Of a stretch of DNA of 64,000 bases, positions 1-9,821 are shown one piece after another. Positions within the stretch are counted from its first letter, which is position 1, and each line of letters begins with the position of its first letter. Source of the DNA: Gallionella sp. (GTDB lineage: Bacteria > Pseudomonadota > Gammaproteobacteria > Burkholderiales > Gallionellaceae); contig JAQTTY010000010.1 of NCBI GenBank assembly GCA_028710525.1, positions 62,001 through 126,000 on the forward strand. Reading direction: 5' to 3'. Under the pieces are notes generated by a model. The model was not told the DNA's origin and did no database searches. It saw only the letters and a program-made list of their open reading frames with translations. The position numbers and the translations under genes were made by a program.

Positions 1-801
1 AAAGCGTTTGTCCGCCTTGATCTTGCGCGTCAGCATGTAGCCGTCCATCTCGGGCATCTCCACATCGGTCAAAATCACCTGCACCATTTTTTTCAGTGGA
101 ATATTTGCAGCATCGGCGTGATCGGCCATCTTGCTGAGCTCCTGCCAAGCTTGGCGACCATTGATAGCGGAGATGTACTTGACCTGCATCGCATCGAGAG
201 TGCGGGTGATCTGCGAGCGAGCGACCGTCGAATCGTCAGCGAAGAAAACGGTGCGCTCCTTGCCCAAGGGCAATACGTTCTTGAAGATCATCTCGTCGCT
301 ATCGAAATGTCCGGTCTCAGACAGCACCTTCTCTACGTCCATCATCATCACGAGGCGTTTATCTTTCAGCTCCGTGATAGCAGTAACAAGGCCGCCCATC
401 TCGGCTGCCAACATCGCAGGCGGCACACGCATCTCAGACCAATCCAGACGCAGGATGTTGTCCACCGCTTTGACAAGAAAACCTTGGGTGTGACCGTTGT
501 ATTCTGTGACGATCATGATTTCGGGCTTGCACTCGGTCGTGATGCCTATGTATTTAGCCAGATCGATTACCGGCACCAACACGCCGCGCAGGCTCACCAT
601 GCCTTCAACAGAATTAGGCATTTCTGGCGCACGTGTGATGACAGGAATACGCATCACTTCACGCACCTTGAACACATTGATGCCGAAAGTCTCCTCGCGC
701 CCGCTACGCAGATCCTTGCCCAGCGAGAACATGAGGATTTCCAGCTTGTTGGTCCCGGCCAACTTGGTACGGGCATCTATGCTCTTCAATAGGTCAGACA
801 T
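1..801 (-). CDS. cheV: Chemotaxis coupling protein CheV (CheW-REC), 3' end beyond window
   Basis: Reading from the ATG at 801 on the minus strand gives an uninterrupted frame to base 1 (267 codons), so the C-terminus lies outside the window. Residues about 1-160 are a CheW-like domain (SLRGVLVPVIDLAKYIG is the typical core). From about residue 180 a receiver domain begins, with acidic residues in FFADDS and the phospho-acceptor Asp in ILTDVEMPEMDG. CheV couples receptors to CheA and is tuned by phosphorylation; this is family knowledge. An AGGAAAAG Shine-Dalgarno lies just upstream of the ATG. The gene is the last visible member of a co-directional run of three chemoreceptor genes, 39 bp after the nearest one. 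Only the truncation limits the call. Confidence 0.93.
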   Translation of the reverse strand, partial: MSDLLKSIDARTKLAGTNKLEILMFSLGKDLRSGREETFGINVFKVREVMRIPVITRAPEMPNSVEGMVSLRGVLVPVIDLAKYIGITTECKPEIMIVTEYNGHTQGFLVKAVDNILRLDWSEMRVPPAMLAAEMGGLVTAITELKDKRLVMMMDVEKVLSETGHFDSDEMIFKNVLPLGKERTVFFADDSTVARSQITRTLDAMQVKYISAINGRQAWQELSKMADHADAANIPLKKMVQVILTDVEMPEMDGYMLTRKIKADKRF

Positions 802-840
802 TTGCTTTTCCTTTTCTCAGGTGTAGTGATGCACACCGTT

Positions 841-2481
841 TCAACTGATTGCACATTTGGTCAAGGGATATCCCGCTTTACGCAGATCAGAAGCAGAGCG
901 CGCCAGTGCCTCGGTGGCAGTCTTAGCCTCACTCACCGATTGCGTGTTGCTATCCACTAGATTACTGATCTGTTGCAGGCTGTCCGCCACACTGCCACTC
1001 GCCGCTGATTGCTGGCCCGACGCCGTGGCGATGTGCTGCACACGATCCGAGACATTCACTGACGCCAACATGATCTCTTTCAAACCCTCACCGTTTTTAC
1101 GTATTAGTCCGATGCTGGTCTCAACTTCGATCACCGCGTCATGCATCGACTGCACTGCCGAACCGGAGATACTGTTGATCTCATCGATGGTGACAGCGAT
1201 GTCTTTAGTGCTGGTAGCAGTGCGCTCCGCCAGCTTGCGCACCTCATCCGCCACCACGGCAAAGCCCCGCCCCTGCTCGCCGGCACGTGCCGCCTCGATG
1301 GCCGCGTTCAAGGCCAACAGATTGGTCTGCTCGGCAATGTCTTTGATGGCATTGGAGATGGTGCCGATTTTCTGGATGGACACGCGCAGATCGCTGATGG
1401 TCTTGCTGGAGGCCTGAACGGTATCAGACACCTTGCCTGCTGCCGCGATACTTAAATCCATATTGCGGTTGTTTTCTTCCACTGTCTTCTGGGTGGCACG
1501 GGCATCCCCCAAAGACACATCGGCCATCTGCGCCACTTCCACCACCGAACTGCGGAACTGCTCCATGGTGTTAAATATCGCCCTAACCTGCTGCTGTTCG
1601 AACTGAGCATTCTCCGCGACACCGGACACTTGGCTATCTAGCTGCGCCGAAAGTTGATTGATGACGCGCGCCGAGGCGGCAATTTCATCTACCAACATGC
1701 GCAGATAAGTCTGCATATTGGTTACCTCGCAACACATGTCGCCGACCTCGTCGCCCACACTCACATCCAGCTCGCTATCGAAGTTGCCCTGCAACACGTT
1801 GCGTAATTCGTTCTTGGCCGCATCCAAAGGCTCGCGCACATATTTCACCACGCAGTAACCAAGGAAGAAGAACAGAAACACATGCAGCACAACTTGTCCG
1901 CCCAGCAATTCCAACTCGGTTGTAGCATCGATTTGCAGTCTGCTCGATATAAACCACTGCCCCAATCCCAGCACAAATAACAGGGCGCTTTGAATAACGA
2001 GTTGCAACTTGGATTTAAGAGACCAGTTCTTGAACTTCATCTTCTCGCCTTTGCTGACGAACTCCTCACCGGTTTGGTTGTATGCACGATACAACTCCGT
2101 GGCATCGGCAATCTGTACCCGACTGGGTGCACGACGCATCGATACATAACCTGTTGTGTGCCCATTCTCGATGATGGGCACAATCGTCGCGCGCACCCAG
2201 TAATAGTCGCCATTCTTGCAGCGGTTCTTTACAGTCCCTCTCCATGGACGTCCAGCATGGAGAGTGTCCCACATCCATTTGAATGCAGCGGGAGGCATAT
2301 CCGGATGGCGTACGATATTATGATTTGCCCCGAGCAACTCGCTACGAGAGTAGCCTGAAATAGCTTCAAACTCGTCATTGCAATAGGTGATAAAGCCCTT
2401 GATATCGGTCTTGGAAATCAACACCTTGCCTTGAGGGAAAGGCACTTCCTGTTGCGATACATAAGCATGTTTGTTTTGCAT
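841..2481 (-). CDS. PAS-containing methyl-accepting chemotaxis protein (Aer-like)
   Basis: Predicted 546-residue receptor. The N-terminal PAS domain (about 15-125) contains the Aer-type stretch [18 protein letters not shown], as in FAD- or ligand-binding energy-taxis sensors. Two close membrane segments follow (about 160-180 and 190-215) with almost no periplasmic loop, then HAMP (about 215-265) and the signalling domain with the highly conserved hairpin tip [20 protein letters not shown]. The ATG at 2481 was chosen because GAGG lies 6 nt upstream; a longer frame to 2520 lacks such a site. It is paralogous to the next receptor upstream: the PAS, the HAMP and the AGYPLTKCA tail match, but that receptor has a large periplasmic insert. 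No NWETF-type CheR/CheB docking tail is visible. The ligand is unknown. Confidence 0.9.
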   Translation of the reverse strand: MQNKHAYVSQQEVPFPQGKVLISKTDIKGFITYCNDEFEAISGYSRSELLGANHNIVRHPDMPPAAFKWMWDTLHAGRPWRGTVKNRCKNGDYYWVRATIVPIIENGHTTGYVSMRRAPSRVQIADATELYRAYNQTGEEFVSKGEKMKFKNWSLKSKLQLVIQSALLFVLGLGQWFISSRLQIDATTELELLGGQVVLHVFLFFFLGYCVVKYVREPLDAAKNELRNVLQGNFDSELDVSVGDEVGDMCCEVTNMQTYLRMLVDEIAASARVINQLSAQLDSQVSGVAENAQFEQQQVRAIFNTMEQFRSSVVEVAQMADVSLGDARATQKTVEENNRNMDLSIAAAGKVSDTVQASSKTISDLRVSIQKIGTISNAIKDIAEQTNLLALNAAIEAARAGEQGRGFAVVADEVRKLAERTATSTKDIAVTIDEINSISGSAVQSMHDAVIEVETSIGLIRKNGEGLKEIMLASVNVSDRVQHIATASGQQSAASGSVADSLQQISNLVDSNTQSVSEAKTATEALARSASDLRKAGYPLTKCAIS

Positions 2482-2563
2482 GATTACCTCGTGAATTTGC
2501 AATTTACTGAATACGACCAACTGCCCCGATCGTTACTCAATACCCTACACCTCAGACCCTAGA

Positions 2564-4648
2564 CTATGAAACCGTCGCACATTTTGTGAGCGGATAACCC
2601 GCCCGCTTCAACTCTTCCGCTGATCCATTCAACGCAACCGCTGCCTCTTTCGCCGCACTGGCCGATTGCGCGTTGTTATCTACCAACCTAGTGATGTTTT
2701 CCAAGCTCGCCGCCACACTCCGGCCAGCACTGGATTGCTCACGCGATGCACTGGCGATATTCTCGATACGTCCAGCAACATTGACTGTCGCTGCCATAAT
2801 CTCTTTCAAACCTTCACCGTTCTGCCGTATCAGCGCGATACCCCCCTCCACTTCACTCACCGCGCCATGCATGCTGCGTACCGCCGACTCGGAGATGGCA
2901 CTGATTTCAGCAATGGTGTTGGAGATGTCTTTAGTGCTGGTAGCAGTGCGCTCGGCCAATTTACGTACCTCGTCGGCCACGACCGCAAAACCACGCCCTT
3001 GCTCCCCAGCTCGTGCTGCCTCTATGGCTGCGTTCAAGGCCAAGAGATTGGTCTGTTCAGCAATATCTTTGATTGCGTTGGAGATCATATCGATACGATG
3101 TATCGAGGAACCTAGATCTGAAATGGTCTTGCTGGAGGCCTGCACCGTCTCAGCGACTCGCGTAGTTGCCGCGATGCTGAGATCCATATTACGGTTGTTC
3201 TCTTCCACGATCTTGCGTGTGGCATGGGCATCTTCCAGTGAGCTGGCTGCCATGTCAGCCACTTCTGCGACCGATTGGCTGAACTCTTCCATGCTCGCGG
3301 TGATGGTCTGGATATGCGCCTGTTCGTCCATTGCATTGTTGGCGACACCGGTGACACGAGTGTCCATGTCATAGATACGCGCCTGTATCTGCGCTACTGG
3401 TGTGACGATCTCATCCACCATGGTGCGCAGATAGGTCTGCATGGTCTGTATCTCGCACAGCAACTTGCCCATCTCGTCATGGATAGAAATATCCAGTTCG
3501 GTATCGAGATTGCCTTCCATGATATTGCGGAATTCCTTGTCCACTTGAACTAGGGGACGGCGGATGAACCTTTCTACGCAGTAGCCGATGAAGAAGAACA
3601 GGAATACTTGCAATGCAACTTGTACCAGCAGCATGTTCATTTCCATCTCGCTGATATGCACGAAATCAGGCTTGAGATCGATGATCACATCCGAAGCACC
3701 CAGCACCGTCCCCTCGCTCACAGCATGGCATGAAGTGCAATCTGTGCCGTGAAAGTCTTTGCTCGCAAAGTATGGTGTGGTGATACGCAAGATAGGATTT
3801 CCTGCCGCATCCTCGCTGAATGTAACCCTCTGCTGCTTACTATCCACTACCTGCTGTTGCACAGCATCACTCAGTTTTTCTTCCGGTAGACCAACACCAT
3901 ACTGCTCTACCACTTGTGCGACACGCACAAACTGCGCCGATTTTACGTTGCCAGAAGAAGTGACCTTATGTATTAGTAGTTTGCGATTTTCCTCACTGCT
4001 TATCTGCCCGGTGATCATCAACATATTGCCGCTATCAATGATCTGATTGGCGACCTGGTCGCCCTTTTCAGCAGCCAGACGCAAGGTGTCATCCTTGAGC
4101 GAACCAGTCATGTAGTACTGGGACAACACCAGCAGCAGCAGCAACGGAATCTGGATGGCAGACTGCAACTTGGTCTTGATAGACCAGTTCTTAACTTTGA
4201 AGCGCTCGTAGGGAGACAACACTTCAGCACCACTACGATTTAGTTCACGATACTCGCGCTCTGCCTGCTCTATTTGGCTACGAGTAGGAGCTTTGTGTAC
4301 CGAAACAAAACCTGTAGTGCGTCCACCCTCCACAACGGGTGCGACGGTATCTCTCACCCAATAAAAATCGCCGTTCTTACAACGGTTCTTCACCATACCG
4401 CGCCAAGGCCTATCCTCACACAAGGTATCCCAAAGATATTTGAACACCTGCTTAGGCATGTCAGGATGACGCACCATGTCATGATTTCTACCAATCAACT
4501 CGGCACGGCTATAGCCGGAGACTCTTTCGAATGCATCATTACAATCGGTGATGATGCCTTGGGTATCGGTCTTGGTGATCAATACCTCATTCGCTGGGAG
4601 TTGAACCTCGTGCTGAGATACTGAATCATGGGTGTGGTGTTTGCTCAT
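2564..4648 (-). CDS. PAS chemoreceptor with periplasmic CxxCH (haem c-type) sensor domain
   Basis: A 694-residue receptor. Order: cytoplasmic PAS (about 15-130), TM1 (about 165-182), periplasmic domain (about 185-338), TM2 (about 340-362), HAMP, and MA signalling domain with the [20 protein letters not shown] tip. The periplasmic part carries [12 protein letters not shown], with CxxCH at residues 304-308, the covalent haem c attachment motif. Periplasmic haem-binding chemoreceptors are known in Geobacter, so redox, O2 or NO sensing is plausible, but this is inference. The receptor therefore has two potential sensors, one on each side of the membrane. It ends 82 bp before the start of the loop-less paralogue and begins 10 bp after the stop of the receptor at 4659, so these genes are probably co-transcribed. 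Confidence 0.9.
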   Translation of the reverse strand: MSKHHTHDSVSQHEVQLPANEVLITKTDTQGIITDCNDAFERVSGYSRAELIGRNHDMVRHPDMPKQVFKYLWDTLCEDRPWRGMVKNRCKNGDFYWVRDTVAPVVEGGRTTGFVSVHKAPTRSQIEQAEREYRELNRSGAEVLSPYERFKVKNWSIKTKLQSAIQIPLLLLLVLSQYYMTGSLKDDTLRLAAEKGDQVANQIIDSGNMLMITGQISSEENRKLLIHKVTSSGNVKSAQFVRVAQVVEQYGVGLPEEKLSDAVQQQVVDSKQQRVTFSEDAAGNPILRITTPYFASKDFHGTDCTSCHAVSEGTVLGASDVIIDLKPDFVHISEMEMNMLLVQVALQVFLFFFIGYCVERFIRRPLVQVDKEFRNIMEGNLDTELDISIHDEMGKLLCEIQTMQTYLRTMVDEIVTPVAQIQARIYDMDTRVTGVANNAMDEQAHIQTITASMEEFSQSVAEVADMAASSLEDAHATRKIVEENNRNMDLSIAATTRVAETVQASSKTISDLGSSIHRIDMISNAIKDIAEQTNLLALNAAIEAARAGEQGRGFAVVADEVRKLAERTATSTKDISNTIAEISAISESAVRSMHGAVSEVEGGIALIRQNGEGLKEIMAATVNVAGRIENIASASREQSSAGRSVAASLENITRLVDNNAQSASAAKEAAVALNGSAEELKRAGYPLTKCATVS

Positions 4649-4658
4649 TTTCTATTCC

Positions 4659-6311
4659 TTAGACACGGAAGCGGCTCACAGCAACTTGCAACTCTTTGGC
4701 CAACTCTTCCAAATGTGCTATCTCTTGGGTATTCATGGACACTGCCGAGTAGTTCTCTTCGGACATCTGTGCGATACGTTCCACATTGCGCGCGATTTCG
4801 TTGCTAGCCAGACTCTGTTCACCCACCGCGACCGCGATATCGTTTACACCATGACTGGAACGCGCCACTGCATCGCCGCCTTCAGCCAGCAGCTCGGATA
4901 CACGCTCGACTTGCTCATGGGTAGTCTGCAGAGAGCGCAGACCAGATTGCACAGTAGCTTCCACATGGTTGGATTTCTGATTCAAGGAATTAGTTACGCT
5001 GTCGATCTCGTTGGCGGATTGCGCGGACTTCTCAGCTAACTTGCGCACCTCATCCGCAACTACAGCGAAACCACGCCCCTGCTCACCCGCACGTGCCGCT
5101 TCGATAGCTGCATTCAGGGCAAGCAGATTGGTCTGATCGGCAATGTCTTTGACTTGCTGCGTCATACCTGCGATAGCGCGGGTGCTGTCGACAAACTCTT
5201 TGACCGAACCAGCAATCTGGGTCACCGCTTCCTGCACGTTCTTGATCTCGTTGATCATCACATCGACGCTCTGATTGCCCTGCTTGGTCTTCTCCAAGCT
5301 ACGCTCGGAGAGCTTGCGCACATCATCGGTGTTAGCTGCCACAGAACTGATGCTGACTGTCATCTCCTCTATCGCTGCTGCGGTAGACGCAGCCGCTGAA
5401 CTCTGGGCCTGACTACCTTGCGAAATTCGCATTGATGAACTTGAGAGATTGCCCGCTGAGACAGAGACATGCACAGCATTAGTATTGACCTGACGAATGA
5501 TGTTACCGAAACCGGCTATCAATGAATTGAATGCCGTCGCCGCTTCGGCCACTTCATCCTTGCCTAACACGACCGCACGAGCTGAAAGGTCACCATCGCT
5601 GGCCATACGCGTCATCGCATCACGCATCCCGCCGGTAGAGCGAACTACACTAGAGATGATGTTGTAACCCAACACGATCGCCACCACCGACATAAATAAC
5701 ATGCCAGCTATCAACACCGACTTTGATGTATTCGAATCTGCCATTGCATGCTCATACTGATTTTTGGCACCCTCATTCTCATGCTCCGCTAATGCATGCC
5801 CTTTAATGATGACTGCATCCAACAAAGGATTGATCTTAGTTGCCAACAAAACTTGCGCTCCACCAAAGTCTCCTGCTTTTGTAGCTAGCAGGCCAGGCAT
5901 CAGTCCTTCGACGACATATGCATTGCGAGCATCCTCAAATTCCTTCAGGATTCTATTACCCTCAACACTATGGGTTCCTTGATGTTGCTCTACAAACATC
6001 TCATCAATCTGAGATTTGGTCGCAGCTATTGCATCCAGATGTTTGCTGATGGGATGGTCGTGCAACTTAGCAGATGGACTGGAGGGATCATGCTGCATCG
6101 CACGCATCAAATGTGCGCGATTGTCGGCCATGGCGTACATCAGCTTGTTGACGTTTCGAATGAGATGGATTCGGCGTCCAGCAATATCATCGGTGGCACT
6201 CTGCAACGTTGACATACCGGTATAGGCAGCGGTGGCAACGATGATACCGATCACCATAATCACACTCACCAGCAGGATAAGTCTGGTTTTGATTGTCATA
6301 TTGTTCAACAT
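4659..6311 (-). CDS. Methyl-accepting chemotaxis protein, four-helix-bundle ligand domain
   Basis: A 550-residue transmembrane receptor. TM1 is at about residues 8-30, a helical periplasmic domain of the 4HB_MCP type at about 35-185, and TM2 at about 188-212. HAMP follows (about 213-265), then the MA domain with the [20 protein letters not shown] signalling tip. The periplasmic helix contains the segment [22 protein letters not shown], typical of 4HB domains. The ATG at 6311 has AGGAG 6 nt upstream. It is the first gene of the receptor-receptor-receptor-cheV run. The ligand cannot be told from the sequence. The domain architecture is common in betaproteobacteria and nothing looks broken. Confidence 0.92.
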   Translation of the reverse strand: MLNNMTIKTRLILLVSVIMVIGIIVATAAYTGMSTLQSATDDIAGRRIHLIRNVNKLMYAMADNRAHLMRAMQHDPSSPSAKLHDHPISKHLDAIAATKSQIDEMFVEQHQGTHSVEGNRILKEFEDARNAYVVEGLMPGLLATKAGDFGGAQVLLATKINPLLDAVIIKGHALAEHENEGAKNQYEHAMADSNTSKSVLIAGMLFMSVVAIVLGYNIISSVVRSTGGMRDAMTRMASDGDLSARAVVLGKDEVAEAATAFNSLIAGFGNIIRQVNTNAVHVSVSAGNLSSSSMRISQGSQAQSSAAASTAAAIEEMTVSISSVAANTDDVRKLSERSLEKTKQGNQSVDVMINEIKNVQEAVTQIAGSVKEFVDSTRAIAGMTQQVKDIADQTNLLALNAAIEAARAGEQGRGFAVVADEVRKLAEKSAQSANEIDSVTNSLNQKSNHVEATVQSGLRSLQTTHEQVERVSELLAEGGDAVARSSHGVNDIAVAVGEQSLASNEIARNVERIAQMSEENYSAVSMNTQEIAHLEELAKELQVAVSRFRV

Positions 6312-6637
6312 CGAATTCTCCTGTGTTGCTATTTATCTTGTTTTCGCTATCTGCGGCTGCATGCCTAGCGACCTACCCTCTACAACCCTATGAGCCAGAT
6401 TCGGTATCGCTCCCATTAAGTTGCTGCACCTTTTGCTTCAACCTTTGCAATCTTTGCGCAGGCATACCAATCTAACGGCACGGCAAGGATTTTCTTTAGG
6501 CGAATAGCGAAAAAAACACCCATCAATTTGCTGGATTAGAAATGAAATGACTGAGAGGGAATGTTTGTGCACAGGGAAATATCTATGTAGGTTGTGCTGC
6601 GAACCACCTCGAGTTGAAGTGGCTCGTTGTATGCGGA
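6312..6637. other. Intergenic region between motB and the chemoreceptor run
   Basis: No convincing gene is seen in these 326 bases. It lies downstream of motB and upstream of the receptor operon, so it should hold that operon's promoter. A poor FliA-like candidate is listed separately. The stretch next to the motB stop encodes nothing recognisable. Confidence 0.6.
6398..6424 (-). promoter_or_regulatory. Weak candidate FliA (sigma-28) promoter for receptor operon
   Basis: On the minus strand GCAACTTA, an 11-nt spacer, then ACCGAATC. The CCGA core and the spacing fit the FliA consensus TAAAGTTT-N11-GCCGATAA, but most other positions differ. It would start transcription about 80 nt before the first receptor ATG. 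Chemoreceptors are usual FliA targets, which is the main support. Confidence 0.28.
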
Positions 6638-7654
6638 CTACTGGTGTATTGCTGGTGCTGGTGCTGGTGCAAATGTAGGTGCTGGAACAGGCGCTGCACC
6701 CGGCATGGCACCTATACCTTCTTTGATTACATCTTGAATATCTTCAGAGCCGCTCTCGGCATCCACGCCTACCGTGCCACCATCATGGCTCGCGGCTTCT
6801 TCAGCCTTCTTGTTCATCACGATGAGACTGATACGACGATTGACTGGGCTCATAGGTTCGTCTTTGTTGAAGAGCACAGCCGAAGACAAACCCACCACAC
6901 GCACGATCTTGTCGCTCTCCATGCCGCCCGCAATCAACTCGCGGCGCGAAGCATTGGCGCGATCGGCGGATAACTCCCAGTTGCTGTAACCCTTACCACC
7001 GCTGCCAAAGGCGGCCGCATCGGTGTGTCCCGAGATGCTGATCTTGTTGGGTACTTCGTTCAGCGTCTTGCCGATCTCATGCAATATCTCGACCGTATAC
7101 GGTTCTAATTGCGCGCGTCCGCTCTGGAACATAGGACGGTTTTGTTCGTCCACGATCTGGATACGCAACCCTTCGGTAGTGATGTCAAGCAGGATCTGAT
7201 TCTTGAATTTGCTCAGCTTTTCGTTGACCTCAATGGCCTTCTCTATCGTGGCCTTCAACTCCTTGAGCTTGACAAGCTCTTTGGCACGTTCGGCACGTTC
7301 AAACTCTTGCTGTGCGGCTTTCAAGTTGATGGTCTTCTTCTCGGCTGGCAGTTCGCCGTTCTTCACCTGACCCGATGCACGTGTGAGGTCTTGACCGCCG
7401 CCCTTGATGATGCTGGAGCTGTCGCCGCTACCCGAACCACCCATCAATGCGACTTTGAGTGGCGTCTTGAAATATTCTGCGATACCAGCGAGGTCACCTT
7501 TTGCGGTGGAGCCCAACAACCACATCAATAAAAAGAACGCCATCATCGCTGTGACGAAGTCGGCATAGGCGATCTTCCAAGCGCCGCCGTGATGACCACC
7601 GGCGACCTTCTTGATACGCTTTACTACGATGATGGGTTTTTTGGGATCAGACAT
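6638..7654 (-). CDS. motB: Flagellar motor stator protein MotB
   Basis: A 338-residue stator subunit. The N-terminus (PIIVVKRIKKVAGGHHGGAWKIAYADFVTAMMAFFLLMWLL) is the MotB signature, with the proton-carrying Asp in YADFVTAMMAF on a single TM helix. A linker follows, then an OmpA-like peptidoglycan-binding domain (about 165-300; ISGHTDAAAF and NWELSADRA motifs). The C-terminus is an Ala/Pro-rich tail (PAPAPA repeats). With MotA it forms the ion channel driving flagellar rotation. It starts 21 bp after the motA stop, so both are translated from one mRNA. The large H-G-G segment at the start is normal for the family. Confidence 0.96.
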   Translation of the reverse strand: MSDPKKPIIVVKRIKKVAGGHHGGAWKIAYADFVTAMMAFFLLMWLLGSTAKGDLAGIAEYFKTPLKVALMGGSGSGDSSSIIKGGGQDLTRASGQVKNGELPAEKKTINLKAAQQEFERAERAKELVKLKELKATIEKAIEVNEKLSKFKNQILLDITTEGLRIQIVDEQNRPMFQSGRAQLEPYTVEILHEIGKTLNEVPNKISISGHTDAAAFGSGGKGYSNWELSADRANASRRELIAGGMESDKIVRVVGLSSAVLFNKDEPMSPVNRRISLIVMNKKAEEAASHDGGTVGVDAESGSEDIQDVIKEGIGAMPGAAPVPAPTFAPAPAPAIHQ

Positions 7655-7675
7655 GACCGTCTCTATTGCATCAGC

Positions 7676-8530
7676 TTAGCGCTTCTGTTTGACAAATTCT
7701 TCCAACTCGGCGAAGCCGGGGCGCTCGGTGGAATTAAGTACCTTGCGGCCAAACTCGACAGACATCGCCGGCGCATAACCATTTAGATTGGCCAGCAACG
7801 TGACACGTACGGTCTGAAACATCTTGGTGCCCTCTTCGGCTTTCTGTTCCAGTGTAGAGGCGAGCGGGCCAACGAAGCCATAAGCGAGCAAGATACCGAG
7901 GAAGGTACCGACCAGCGCATGCGCGATCAGGATACCTAGTTCCGCAGGCGGCATGCCGACCGACTCCATGGTATGCACCACGCCCATCACCGCCGCGACG
8001 ATACCGAAGGCCGGCATACCGTCGCCGAGTTTGGCGATACAGTGTGATGCTACGAGTGCCTCGTGGTGATGTGTCTCGATCTCGATATCCATGAGATTCT
8101 CGATCTCCATGGCGTTGAGGTTGCCGCTGACCATGATGCGTAGATAATCCGTCATGAATTCGATGACGTGATGGTCGGCAAGTATCTTGGGGTATTTGGA
8201 GAAGATGGGGCTGTCTTCGGGTTTCTCTACATCGCCCTCTATGGACATCAGACCTTCCTTACGAACTTTGCCCAACAACTCATACATGAGCGCCATCAGC
8301 TCCATATAAGTCTCTTTATTGTACTTAGCGCCTTTGAGTACCGAGGGTAGACCTTTGAAGGTAGCCTTCACTGCCTTCATGGTATTACCCACGAAGAATG
8401 CACCCATCGCACCACCAGCGATCATCAACACTTCGATAGGCTGCCACAAACCACCCAAGTGTCCGCCTGCCAGCGCATAGCCGCCGAACACGCTGCCCAA
8501 CACCACGATATAACCAACGATCACTAACAT
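7676..8530 (-). CDS. motA: Flagellar motor stator protein MotA
   Basis: A 284-residue protein with four hydrophobic segments, two near the N-terminus and two around residues 165-220. The motif LGDGMPAFGIVAAVMGVVHTM with the conserved Pro pair is that of MotA TM3, and PLASTLEQKAEEG follows TM4. MotA carries the charged cytoplasmic loop that contacts the rotor protein FliG and forms the stator with MotB. GGGAG lies about 8 nt upstream of the ATG. A good FliA-type promoter sits about 100 nt upstream, between flhC and motA, which suggests motAB can be transcribed separately from flhDC as a late flagellar operon. Confidence 0.96.
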   Translation of the reverse strand: MLVIVGYIVVLGSVFGGYALAGGHLGGLWQPIEVLMIAGGAMGAFFVGNTMKAVKATFKGLPSVLKGAKYNKETYMELMALMYELLGKVRKEGLMSIEGDVEKPEDSPIFSKYPKILADHHVIEFMTDYLRIMVSGNLNAMEIENLMDIEIETHHHEALVASHCIAKLGDGMPAFGIVAAVMGVVHTMESVGMPPAELGILIAHALVGTFLGILLAYGFVGPLASTLEQKAEEGTKMFQTVRVTLLANLNGYAPAMSVEFGRKVLNSTERPGFAELEEFVKQKR

Positions 8531-8629
8531 GTTCGCGCTCCCTTGCTATTCTTCATAGTCCGGCCATCACATGGATACCGGTAAGTTCGGACGATAAGTC
8601 TGTACATGCACATATCTTCCACACTAGGG

Positions 8630-8656
8630 ATAACGGCAGATATGCCTGAAACTTTA
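8630..8656 (-). promoter_or_regulatory. FliA (sigma-28) promoter for motAB
   Basis: Minus strand: TAAAGTTT, 11-nt spacer, GCCGTTAT. The -35 box is a perfect consensus match and the -10 box keeps GCCG.TA. It lies between the flhC stop and motA, with a leader of about 100 nt. motAB are late flagellar genes in enterobacteria, consistent with this control. Confidence 0.8.
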
Positions 8657-8669
8657 AGACTTTCGCGAA

Positions 8670-9221
8670 CTAGGCGTGTGCGACCGCCTGTGCTTCCAAC
8701 TTGGCTGCGCGGGTCTTGCCTGCACGTGCGGGGGGATGGCAGATGCCGCAGACATAGTTGTCGTTCAATTCATCCACATGGGTGACGAAGCGACCGCCAC
8801 ATGTCTTGCAAGGCACCAGTTGCAACATGCCCGCATCAAAGAATCGGATCAAGAACCAAGCACGGGTGATGCTCAATAAAGCTTCGCCCCCTTCTATTCC
8901 TTGCACTTGATCGAGATACAACTTATAGGCCGAGATCAATCCTTCCACACCCGAGCTGCCAGCGTTCTTAACCAAGAACTGGTAGATGTCCATAAACAAA
9001 GAGGAGTGGATATTGGGTTGCCAGCTGATGAACCAGTCTGTGGAGTAAGGCAACATTCCCTTGGAAGGGGATTCACCCTTGATCTCCTTATACAACTTGA
9101 GCAGACGTTCGCGGCTCAATGTCGTTTCGGCTTGTATCAACTGCAGGCGAGCGCCCAGCTGTATCAATTCGATGGCGATGCCGACTTGCTTGGCCTCGTC
9201 TACCACACTCTTGTAAGCCAT
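8670..9221 (-). CDS. flhC: Flagellar transcriptional activator FlhC
   Basis: A 183-residue subunit of the FlhD4C2 activator, close to the 192 residues of the E. coli protein. The C-terminal part has the four zinc-ligand cysteines, seen as CKTCGG and CGICHPP. The N-terminus (ELIQLGARLQLIQAETTLSR) matches the family DNA-binding region. With FlhD it activates middle flagellar promoters together with sigma-70. It follows flhD by 15 bp, so the two are co-transcribed. The tail is basic and Ala-rich. No irregularity is seen. Confidence 0.95.
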   Translation of the reverse strand: MAYKSVVDEAKQVGIAIELIQLGARLQLIQAETTLSRERLLKLYKEIKGESPSKGMLPYSTDWFISWQPNIHSSLFMDIYQFLVKNAGSSGVEGLISAYKLYLDQVQGIEGGEALLSITRAWFLIRFFDAGMLQLVPCKTCGGRFVTHVDELNDNYVCGICHPPARAGKTRAAKLEAQAVAHA

Positions 9222-9236
9222 CTCAGTACTCCCGAC

Positions 9237-9554
9237 TTAAGCGAGTTCTTCGACAGGCTGAGCAGACATCAGAATCGCCGCATGCGCCTTGGACATCAAT
9301 CTGTCTTTGTTGTAGTCGGTGACCATATTGAGTAGCAGTTGTTCATCAAAGCGGAAGCGGCACAACAACATATTGGACGCTGCCATCTTGATGACTTGAG
9401 TAGGTGAAAGGTCAGACAACATATCGGTCAAATCTTTGCTGATGCCTAGACGGAAGATCGCAGCAGCCTTATCTTCTTTAATCATCTGCTGAGCCAGCAT
9501 CAAGTAGTTGAGATTGATGTCACGGATACCTTCTTGCAATTGCATAGTGTTCAT
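9237..9554 (-). CDS. flhD: Flagellar transcriptional activator FlhD
   Basis: A 105-residue protein, slightly shorter than enterobacterial FlhD. It begins QEGIRDINLNYLMLAQQMIKEDKAAAIFRLGI, the conserved dimerisation part, followed by the helix region with LSPTQVIKMAASNMLLCRFRFDEQ. The Cys in MLLCRF corresponds to the family position that can form an inter-subunit disulfide. The ATG is preceded by AAGGGG at 8 nt spacing. FlhD lacks a strong DNA-binding function of its own and works with FlhC. The upstream leader is long and structured and contains a FliA-type promoter. Confidence 0.94.
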   Translation of the reverse strand: MNTMQLQEGIRDINLNYLMLAQQMIKEDKAAAIFRLGISKDLTDMLSDLSPTQVIKMAASNMLLCRFRFDEQLLLNMVTDYNKDRLMSKAHAAILMSAQPVEELA

Positions 9555-9715
9555 TTTGAGTCCCCTTGAACTTTATGATTGAACTGTCTTGATTCGACGG
9601 TTGCATCTTGCCGCTTAGTCGGGGGGAATAAAATCAGAAGCTTGCCGTTTTTTTTGTAGGAGCGACCAGCAAGCGGCGTAGGGGAGATTCCTACACGAGC
9701 TACTTAAATGACTTA

Positions 9716-9743
9716 GCTCCCGACCTGGGAGGAAGTCGGGAGC
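9716..9743. repeat. Perfect inverted repeat (9-bp arms) in flhDC leader
   Basis: GCTCCCGAC and its exact complement GTCGGGAGC are separated by 10 nt. No T-run follows directly on the minus strand, so it is not a standard intrinsic terminator. It can form a stable RNA hairpin in the flhDC leader. Confidence 0.7.
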
Positions 9744-9751
9744 CGCCATCT

Positions 9752-9785
9752 GGACACGTATGCGCAAGGGGTCGTACGCGTGTCC
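9752..9785. repeat. Imperfect inverted repeat in flhDC leader
   Basis: GGACACG at 9752-9758 pairs with CGTGTCC at 9779-9785, with partial pairing continuing inward. It lies immediately downstream of the FliA-type promoter on the minus strand, so it would form at the very 5' end of that transcript. Confidence 0.6.
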
Positions 9786-9794
9786 ATGTAACAG

Positions 9795-9821
9795 TTATCG
9801 GCAGCATGTAGAAGAACTTTA
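9795..9821 (-). promoter_or_regulatory. FliA (sigma-28) promoter upstream of flhDC
   Basis: Minus strand: TAAAGTTC, 11-nt spacer, GCCGATAA. It differs from the consensus TAAAGTTT-N11-GCCGATAA at one base. It points to flhD, whose ATG is about 240 nt downstream. FlhDC normally acts above FliA, so this implies feedback or a separate small RNA. Confidence 0.75.

Noticed and set aside
118..792. Open frames on the plus strand opposite cheV
   Set aside because: They lie antisense to a gene with clear CheW and receiver motifs and have no recognisable family or ribosome site.
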